Source: Lota lota
Lineage: Eukaryota; Chordata; Actinopteri; Gadiformes; Lotidae
DNA length: 64,000 nucleotides
Assembly (NCBI GenBank): GCA_026745465.1
Contig: JACYXH010000105.1
Location: forward strand, 1 to 64,000
Direction: 5' to 3'
In this document: one piece after another, positions 58,001-64,000 of the stretch
Numbering within the stretch: position 1 is the stretch's first letter
How the letters are laid out: each line of letters opens with the position of its first letter
Made by a program: the position numbers and the translations under genes
Notes under the pieces: model-generated
Databases searched by the model: none
What the model saw: only the letters and a program-made list of their open reading frames with translations
Told to the model about the DNA's origin: nothing

Positions 58001-61000
58001 GAATTCAAAGCAGATGTTCGTGAATCCAGCAAGGTAAAATACGCTACCAACCCAGAATTCAAAGCAGATGTTCGTGAATCCAGCAAGGTAAAATACGCTA
58101 CCAACCCAGAATTCAAAGCAGATGTTCGTGAATCCAGCAAGGTAAAATACGCTACCAACCCAGAATTCAAAGCAGATGTTCGTGAATCCAGCAAGGTAAA
58201 ATACGCTACCAACCCAGAATTCAAAGCAGATGTTCGTGAATCCAGCAAGGTAAAATACGCTACCAACCCAGAATTCAAAGCAGATGTTCGTGAATCCAGC
58301 AAGGTAAAATACGCTACCAACCCAGAATTCAAAGCAAATGTTCGTGAATCCAGCAAGGTAAAATACGCTGTTAATTCTGAGTTTCGAGCACATGTACAAA
58401 TGAGAGGGCAGAAGACGTATGCAGAAAAGAAAACCAAGAAACAGGACATTGACTTTGCCATTGAATGTTTCAAAAAACAAATTGCCATGGGTCCTGAATT
58501 TGTTTGCTGTGTTTGCCACCGTCAGCTTTTCAGAAAGCAGGTCATTGAATGCAAAAAGTCTTCTTATGCAAATAAAGGGGTAAATATTGCTTCATTAGCA
58601 GAAACGTGCATGACGTTGACATATTTACATGTGTGTGATGACAAGTGCTTAGCGAATTGTAACAGATCACAAGGATCGTTCTCTAAACTTTGGACTTGTT
58701 ATACATGTAATGGTAAAATACTGTCTGGAAGAAGGCCTCAAGAAAGTGTGGCAAACAATCTTCATTTGGAAAGCATACCAGAGGAACTAAAATGTCTTAA
58801 CTCTCTAGAGCAACAGCTTATAGCCAAACATATTCCATTCATGAAAGTAGTTGCATTACCAAAAGGAGGACAAAATGGTTGCCATGGACCAGTGGTGTGT
58901 GTACCTTCTAACATTAGAAAGGTGACACATGTTCTACCCAGAAATGAATCTGATGATATGATGATACAAGTCAAACTCAAACGTAAGCTGAGTTATAAGG
59001 GACATTATAAATATCAATATGTTCAAACGGATCATGTACTAAAAGCTTTGCAATACTTGGTGCAACATAATCCTTGCTATGCGGACACAGAAATCTGCAC
59101 AGACTGGATCAACCATTTCAGCAAAACCGATGACACAGAGGAAGCTGATGAGGATAATCCATCAATTACCAACAATACCAACGGTCATGCTGAAACAGAT
59201 CAGGATGATGCAACGGGTGAGGTTGACGTCAACAATCTTGATGAAACGGAACAGGTTGAAGATTTAACATACACCGAGGAACAACACGGAATGTTTCTTG
59301 ATACCTGTCTTCAACCTGTTGACATTGGGCAAGAGATTCTTGATCAGCATTTCGACAGAGTAATGTCTGTGGCCCCTGCAGAAGGCAACACCCCAGTCAG
59401 CCTATTGATGGACAAAACCAATGAAGCCAAGTGTTTTCCAGTTTTGTATCCAAAAGGCGGTCCGACCTTCTTTGATGACAGACCCGAGAGAATCACACTT
59501 TCGAGATACCTAAATAACAGACTTTTAAACGCCGATGGAAGGTTTGCAAAGAGTACAGATTTCATATTTTATGCCCAATATATATCCGAAGTTGACCAGA
59601 TTTTGTCTAACGTTTCTATAGCAATGAGAAAGGGATTGGACAACAAAGTGCCCAAGCGTATCACCGCAGATATGTTAACCAACACAGAATCTTTAAAGAA
59701 GATACTGTACAACGACGAAGGTTACAAGTTCCTGAGAGCAGTCCGTGGAACCCCACCATATTGGCAATGTGCACAAAAAGACCTTTTTGCTATGATAAGA
59801 CAACTTGGTATTCCTACGTGGTTTTGTTCATTCTCGTCAGCAGATTTGCGATGGCCAGAAATGCTAAACACCCTTATCCGGCAAGAAGGAAAGCAGATTG
59901 ACGTAGATCAACTCGATTGGTCAGAGAAATGTGGTTTTCTGAAACGGAACCCAGTGACAGCAGCCAGGATGTTTGATCATCGATGGCATTGCTTTCTAAA
60001 AGAAGTGATATTGTCTCCAGCGGCTCCTATTGGACATGTAGTTGACCATTTTTTCCGTGTGGAATATCAGATGAGAGGCTCAGCCCATTGTCACTGTCTG
60101 TTCTGGGTTAAAGACGCACCACAAGTAGATAAAGATTCCGATGCAGAAGTTGTTGACTTCGTGGACAAGTATGTAACATGTGAGCTGCCGTCCACAGAAG
60201 ATGAGATGCACCAATATGTGACCGTTCAGAAGCACAGCCTCCGCCATTCAAAATCATGCAGAATGAAGAACACGGTATGTCGTTTTGGTTTTCCCAGGCC
60301 TTGTTCGTGTCAAACTTTTGTCAGTCGTGCTAATACTTCCAAAGAGTTCAAAGGCAAGCAGACTGATGAAGGCAACCATGAGGAACACATGGAGGTTGAC
60401 GACGACGGCGACTACATCATTAAATCAAACCATGCCATTAGGGAAGAGTTTCGCATGGAAAGAGAGACGGCTGATCGAATTCTTGAAAAGGCAAAACTGG
60501 CATTGCTAAACCCCGATGTCACGTTTGAGTCAACAGAAGATTTCTTTCATGCAATCGGCATAGATCAAGCAACATTTCAACTTGCCTACAACCGAATTGC
60601 CAACAAAACAAGTGTTGTTTTGAAACGATCACCAAATAGTATCTGGGTGAACCAATACAACAAATTTTTGTTGCAAAGCTGGAATGCCAATATGGACATT
60701 CAATTTGTGGTAGATGCCTTTTCCTGTGTCATGTACATTGTCACATACATATCGAAAGCAGAACGCCAAATGGGATTGTTGCTTGACCGCACGCAGAAGG
60801 AAGGCCAGGATGGCAACCTTGATGCTAAACAAGCGCTCAAGAAACTTGGCACTGCTTATCTTCTCAACAGAGAAGTAAGTGCACAAGAGGCTGTGTATAG
60901 AGTGACAAACATGCACCTGAAGGAGTGTTCTCGCAAAGTACAATTCATTCCAATTGGGGATACCGTTAGAATGTCAAAACCTTTAAATGTGCTCCAGAAG

Positions 61001-63775
61001 GCAGACCTGCAGGAGACCGATAATGACTCGGGTTTATGGATGATCAGCCTGGTAGACAGATATAAGAACAGACCACACACAAACACGTTTGATCGTGTAT
61101 GCCTTGCAACATTTGCTTCAGAATACAGAGTGCTTTCAAAATCAGAGGTTTCTAAGTCTCCGTCTGAAACAGTTCAACTCAACAACAACTTTGGATTTGT
61201 GAGAAGACGAACACGAACGGAACCCGCAATTGTGAGATATCCGAGATTTACGCCCACAAAAGATACCGAAAAATACCACCATTCCATTCTGCAGCTTTTC
61301 TTGCCATACTATGAAGATTGTCAACTAAAACCCCCACCTTTTGTGTCATTTGAAAACTTTTACCAAGTTGGCACAGTGACAAATGCTGACAATGATTTAC
61401 AAACAGTGAAATCTATTGTTGACACAAACAGGTGTCTTTTTGAAAAAGAGAGCGCTAAACTGGACGAAGCTCAAGAGCTCTTGCAGCAAAATGACAATTT
61501 GGAAGATGCATGGGCCAAAATCTGTCCTGAAACTGAGGGCGAACGGTTGGAATGTCTGGATCTAAGGAAAGACGACACCAATGACGATGACCATGATGAG
61601 GAAAATATCCCCGACCTGACTACAAATCCACCAAAACTGTGCACTACTGAAGCTCCCAAAGACAAAATGTGTAGAGAAGACGCATTACATCTAATGAGAT
61701 CCTTGAATGAGGAGCAATCATCTGTCTTCTACGAAATTCGCAATTGGTGTTTACGAGAAATACGTGGTGAAAAACCAGATGCCTTCAATGTGTTCATCAC
61801 TGGGGGTGCAGGCACAGGGAAAACCCATTTGCTTAAGGCTATCCAATACGAATCAAGCAGACTACTGTCTCAAACCTCAGTAAATCCCGATGACGTCACA
61901 GTTCTTTTAACCGCTCCAACTGGCGTGGCTGCGTATAACATTGGTGCTTCTACCATACATAACACTTTTTCCATTGGTGTAAATATGACATTCCCCTATG
62001 TGCCTCTCGGTGATGACAAAATTAATTCTCTCCGTGCAAAGCTAGGTAATCTGAAAATCCTAATCATCGACGAAGTATCCATGGTTGACCATCGGCTTAT
62101 GGCATACATTCACGGGCGATTAAGGCAAATAAAACAGACCGGAGACTATTCACTCTTTGGGAAGGTGAGTATACTTGCGGTGGGTGATTTCTATCAGTTA
62201 CCACCCGTGAAAGGCACACCGTTGTATGCGGATGGAACCGGAGTCAATTTGTGGGACAACAATTTCATGGTTGCACAACTAACACAGGTGGTCAGGCAGA
62301 AAAACGCCACATTTGCTGAAATGTTGAATCGTTTCAGAATACGTAAAAAGAACGAAGCCTTAAAAGACAGCGATGTTCAACTGATCAAACAGTGTGAAAC
62401 TGGAGAGGAATCAAACGCAATGCACATCTATTCTACCAATCGACAAGTGGACACATACAATGTGGAAATGCTGCATAAAACATGCCCAGATGCCATAACT
62501 ATTGAGGCTCAAGATTTTGAAAGAAACCCCAAAACTGGCAGGATGGAACGTAAAACCGGTCATCATCACAAAGTGTTTAACTCTTGTTTGGCAAAATCTC
62601 TGTCCATCGGTACAGCTGCAAGAGTCATGCTTAAGAAAAACCTAGACGTTTCAGACGGTCTTGTGAATGGCGCCTTTGGAACTGTTGTCCACATAACCCC
62701 TTCAGTTGAAGACCGCTCATTTCCTTCTGATATCCATGTTCTATTTGATGATCCAAAGGTTGGCCGTAATCAGAGAGCAAAGACTCGACAGAACGTCACT
62801 CCAAATGCAACAATCATTGAACTGCAAGAAGACCAAGTGTCAAACAACGGTGGAGTAAGACGTCAATTCCCTTTGAGATTAGCATGGGCATGCACGGTTC
62901 ACAAGGTACAGGGTCTGACAGTCGATAATGCTGTTGTGTCATTGAAAAAAATATTTGCTGCAGGACAAGCATATGTTGCACTAAGCCGTGTGAGGACTCT
63001 CAGTGGCCTCATTGTTGAAGATTTCAACAATTCAGCCATATATTGCAATAACAAAATTGAGGACGCAATTAACAGCATGCCCGAGTTCATCGTCGCACAA
63101 CAGAAACCCACCAAACGTTCGTTAACAATGGTTTTGCACAATGTCCAGAGTTTACAAGCGCACTTGGAAGATCTGCAAGCGCATACAATGCTAATGGACG
63201 CCGATTGCATTTGCTTAACCGAAACATGGCTAACCTCTGATGACCCACCCAACGAGCCACATTGGTCTGGTTTTACATTTCTTCACAACCCAAGGTCAAA
63301 TTGCTACGATACCAGCCATCCGGTACTAACCGAATTGAAAGGCCAAAAGCGGGGTGGAGTTGGTATGTATCATTGTGTTGATGAGACAATCAATGCCTGG
63401 ATTCCACAAACTTGCAATTTGGAGTGTTTGATGTTTGAAGTCCAACGAATGAAGTTGATAGGTGCTGTTCTATACAGACCCAATTCATATCCAATGGATG
63501 TCTTTCGTTCAAACTTGGTTAATGTCATTCGTGATTTGGACCAATATCCTGGAGGGAAAGTAATCATGGGAGATTTCAACGAAGATATAATCAAGTCATC
63601 TATATTTGTACATTTTATGGAAGAACACAAATATGTACAACGTGTACAAAGTGCAACCACAGAAAGGGGTACTTTGATTGACCATGTGTACATCAAAGAT
63701 GTTGACAATGTGTCTGTCCAAGTAGTACCAACCTACTTCAGTTACCATGAAGCTATTTGTATTTCAATAGGTTGA
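55019..63775 (+). CDS. Helentron B2 polyprotein: peptidases, HUH Rep, PIF1-type helicase, EEP endonuclease
   Basis: Starts at ATG 55,019 after a splice acceptor and runs 2,918 residues to TGA at 63,775. The architecture is as in B1: USP/tegument-type cysteine peptidase, OTU peptidase, 18 x 18-residue repeats, Cys-rich zinc region, Helitron_like_N and Rep (His1690/His1692; Tyr1906 and Tyr1910 in MYIVTYISK), SF1B helicase (Walker A Lys2268) and EEP endonuclease. Up to about residue 1,130 it reads identically to B1. After that many substitutions appear, with four compensating one-codon length differences in acidic linkers and loops, while all catalytic motifs are kept. Many changes in the conserved domains are silent, which suggests that both lineages stayed under selection for function. 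The last EEP motif is SYH (Ser2908-His2910) instead of SDH. The frame is intact. Confidence 0.92.
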   Translation: MPRRRVNARSEAMKRRWADCPPPRDAALTDDEVLPPHSKKVVTDGVSPLHNQNVTTLTDQVKPPQKVDKNTGRNGKTKLGRNGKTNCVKMRANSLKMLENVENLENLEKTCGDSNTVKDSDINPDNLLSQSSPPDIPQVMYVHGSFHQGHQQFAPHQGKQCGPNSVAAVITSTMRNVLTWGTKDLDDVLCHGNVLYGGLCDAGKIAGTNGYVAIHELPKEHKLGNTSVSINYGQSFAGVVGLSEIDESLHNVVLPLDEALQRVLLEFDACLLTIHGSTCAVVRQSGWYALFDSHPRNAQGLCDVNGNSVLVYHADIVALYRTIFNLAQSMNALDKLFEVTGIKVSVMNTEQSDPERNLSASASTSDLPVCSGMLNVNNVTGDVPDGRTRSKPCSSTAFNITSRPLYSTVLKSKVRQHLSNVTSSADGNVLRLNRTPKHTQCLATKPSSDSAVLAERIVRGQKSNTRNVANKRKRVDAATDTSAHSNDGKTPPPVVRDAYATILEEGCNSAVEGNTSCDVDICEVADDVMLTGIVTAALCFDPLTSVDKDILCSKLNLGNQNIKTVEQSKEFTPMGDPCESKEIKGDGNCFFRALSFAICGNENQHLKLRRAIFHHLHQNPSAFEQYLPDGYLSMQQYLTTSRIQYSGKWATQLEIFAASDLLQTTIMTFNGGRWNIFPTYHIIGDFQTFAQTCHAIYLHNVNGNHYNVVTCVKGRDDTMHCATLCQSTDEGNTSMQLRKRFASPKISQSEKEKEKYQTNTMFKLRKKQNTNLRYHSDANYCQSVCDSSKLKYATNPEFKADVRESSKVKYATNPAFKADVRESSKVKYATNPEFKADVRESSKVKYATNPEFQADVRESSKVKYATNPEFKADVRESSKVKYATNPEFKADVRESSKVKYATNPEFKADVRESSKVKYATNPEFKADVRESSKVKYATNPEFKADVRESSKVKYATNPEFKADVRESSKVKYATNPEFKADVRESSKVKYATNPEFKADVRESSKVKYATNPEFKADVRESSKVKYATNPEFKADVRESSKVKYATNPEFKADVRESSKVKYATNPEFKADVRESSKVKYATNPEFKADVRESSKVKYATNPEFKANVRESSKVKYAVNSEFRAHVQMRGQKTYAEKKTKKQDIDFAIECFKKQIAMGPEFVCCVCHRQLFRKQVIECKKSSYANKGVNIASLAETCMTLTYLHVCDDKCLANCNRSQGSFSKLWTCYTCNGKILSGRRPQESVANNLHLESIPEELKCLNSLEQQLIAKHIPFMKVVALPKGGQNGCHGPVVCVPSNIRKVTHVLPRNESDDMMIQVKLKRKLSYKGHYKYQYVQTDHVLKALQYLVQHNPCYADTEICTDWINHFSKTDDTEEADEDNPSITNNTNGHAETDQDDATGEVDVNNLDETEQVEDLTYTEEQHGMFLDTCLQPVDIGQEILDQHFDRVMSVAPAEGNTPVSLLMDKTNEAKCFPVLYPKGGPTFFDDRPERITLSRYLNNRLLNADGRFAKSTDFIFYAQYISEVDQILSNVSIAMRKGLDNKVPKRITADMLTNTESLKKILYNDEGYKFLRAVRGTPPYWQCAQKDLFAMIRQLGIPTWFCSFSSADLRWPEMLNTLIRQEGKQIDVDQLDWSEKCGFLKRNPVTAARMFDHRWHCFLKEVILSPAAPIGHVVDHFFRVEYQMRGSAHCHCLFWVKDAPQVDKDSDAEVVDFVDKYVTCELPSTEDEMHQYVTVQKHSLRHSKSCRMKNTVCRFGFPRPCSCQTFVSRANTSKEFKGKQTDEGNHEEHMEVDDDGDYIIKSNHAIREEFRMERETADRILEKAKLALLNPDVTFESTEDFFHAIGIDQATFQLAYNRIANKTSVVLKRSPNSIWVNQYNKFLLQSWNANMDIQFVVDAFSCVMYIVTYISKAERQMGLLLDRTQKEGQDGNLDAKQALKKLGTAYLLNREVSAQEAVYRVTNMHLKECSRKVQFIPIGDTVRMSKPLNVLQKADLQETDNDSGLWMISLVDRYKNRPHTNTFDRVCLATFASEYRVLSKSEVSKSPSETVQLNNNFGFVRRRTRTEPAIVRYPRFTPTKDTEKYHHSILQLFLPYYEDCQLKPPPFVSFENFYQVGTVTNADNDLQTVKSIVDTNRCLFEKESAKLDEAQELLQQNDNLEDAWAKICPETEGERLECLDLRKDDTNDDDHDEENIPDLTTNPPKLCTTEAPKDKMCREDALHLMRSLNEEQSSVFYEIRNWCLREIRGEKPDAFNVFITGGAGTGKTHLLKAIQYESSRLLSQTSVNPDDVTVLLTAPTGVAAYNIGASTIHNTFSIGVNMTFPYVPLGDDKINSLRAKLGNLKILIIDEVSMVDHRLMAYIHGRLRQIKQTGDYSLFGKVSILAVGDFYQLPPVKGTPLYADGTGVNLWDNNFMVAQLTQVVRQKNATFAEMLNRFRIRKKNEALKDSDVQLIKQCETGEESNAMHIYSTNRQVDTYNVEMLHKTCPDAITIEAQDFERNPKTGRMERKTGHHHKVFNSCLAKSLSIGTAARVMLKKNLDVSDGLVNGAFGTVVHITPSVEDRSFPSDIHVLFDDPKVGRNQRAKTRQNVTPNATIIELQEDQVSNNGGVRRQFPLRLAWACTVHKVQGLTVDNAVVSLKKIFAAGQAYVALSRVRTLSGLIVEDFNNSAIYCNNKIEDAINSMPEFIVAQQKPTKRSLTMVLHNVQSLQAHLEDLQAHTMLMDADCICLTETWLTSDDPPNEPHWSGFTFLHNPRSNCYDTSHPVLTELKGQKRGGVGMYHCVDETINAWIPQTCNLECLMFEVQRMKLIGAVLYRPNSYPMDVFRSNLVNVIRDLDQYPGGKVIMGDFNEDIIKSSIFVHFMEEHKYVQRVQSATTERGTLIDHVYIKDVDNVSVQVVPTYFSYHEAICISIG
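57377..58402 (+). repeat. 54-bp coding tandem repeat in B2
   Basis: Eighteen units plus one degenerate unit, with the same variant units in the same positions as in B1. It sits exactly at the border between the near-identical and diverged parts of the two elements. Confidence 0.95.
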
Positions 63776-64000
63776 CTCATTTACTTCCTGCTGAATCATT
63801 ATTGCAGTGCTATGTGCAGTTATGTCAATTCATTATTTATTTGATTTATTGTTTAATTATTGTTAATAAGGGATTGTTGTTTTTGTTTCTCCTCTCACCT
63901 CCTTGAGACCATTGAAAAGCACTATACAGTAGTCACCTTTTGTTATTGTTATTATTATTGTTGTTGTCATTGCTATTGTTATTATTACAAGTTCAAAGTC
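63776..64000. other. 3' flank of the B2 Rep gene, with TTATTG-type simple repeat
   Basis: About 65 bases resemble the B1 flank (39,266-39,330), then similarity is lost. CCATTGAAAAGCACTATACAG near 63,909 resembles a phrase common in vertebrate repeats. A TTG/TTA/TTATTG simple repeat fills about 63,935-63,990. No gene is seen, and the element continues past the window. Confidence 0.5.

Larger units (their letters stand above)
46433..64000 (+). mobile_element. Autonomous Helentron B2, 3' part beyond the window
   Basis: Head at 46,433 with the same terminal palindrome and GGGTGTCGAG. It carries the same two genes as B1 in the same arrangement. From the head to the end of the 54-bp array (about 58,400) only two substitutions relative to B1 were noticed. 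Beyond that point it differs from B1 at several bases per 60. The 3' region after 63,840 does not match B1. Its 3' terminus is not in the window. Confidence 0.75.

Overview
The window is animal genomic DNA, most likely from a ray-finned fish. That guess rests on large spliced Helitron-type transposons of the Helentron (Helitron2) kind, (TAA)n-flanked ends with the GCTGCAAGCAGC motif that I recall as common in fish genomes, and vertebrate-like splice sites. No bacterial genes, RNA genes or CRISPR arrays are seen, and no host gene is supported; every coding gene found belongs to a transposon.

Layout. (1) 1-19,308: a C-rich, almost T-free low-complexity tract built on irregular CCCCCAGACC-like units. 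Its long open frames are compositional artefacts. It is purest at the window edge and becomes more complex toward 19.3 kb, so it may be a satellite or telomere-associated array, or partly an assembly or base-calling artefact. (2) 19,309-19,838: the last ~0.5 kb of a transposon unit cut off by the C-rich tract. (3) 19,839-44,346: composite unit 1, a short non-autonomous Helentron derivative (A1, 19,839-21,922) directly followed by a ~22.4 kb autonomous Helentron (B1, 21,923-44,288). After B1 comes a second 3' terminus that fits the displaced end of A1. (4) 44,347-64,000: composite unit 2 with the same order (A2, B2), cut by the window edge. The two units are head-to-tail with a period of 24,508-24,510 bp.

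Each autonomous element carries two genes in divergent orientation. One is a three-exon minus-strand gene for a 381-residue RPA-like single-strand DNA-binding protein. The other is a giant plus-strand gene whose ~2,918-residue product joins a herpesvirus-tegument-type cysteine peptidase, an OTU cysteine peptidase, an 18-residue tandem repeat array, a Cys-rich zinc region, the HUH/Y2 rolling-circle Rep domain, a PIF1-type helicase and a C-terminal endonuclease (EEP) domain. Rep would nick and join ends, the helicase would unwind, RPA would coat single strands, and the peptidases may edit host ubiquitin marks; these roles are inferred from family knowledge.

The most notable points are the tandem composite organisation and the ~12 kb block that is almost identical between units but flanked by clearly diverged sequence, with one edge falling at the 54-bp repeat array. 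Others are the two different deubiquitinase-type domains in one transposon protein and the loss of Asp from the SDH motif in both endonuclease domains.
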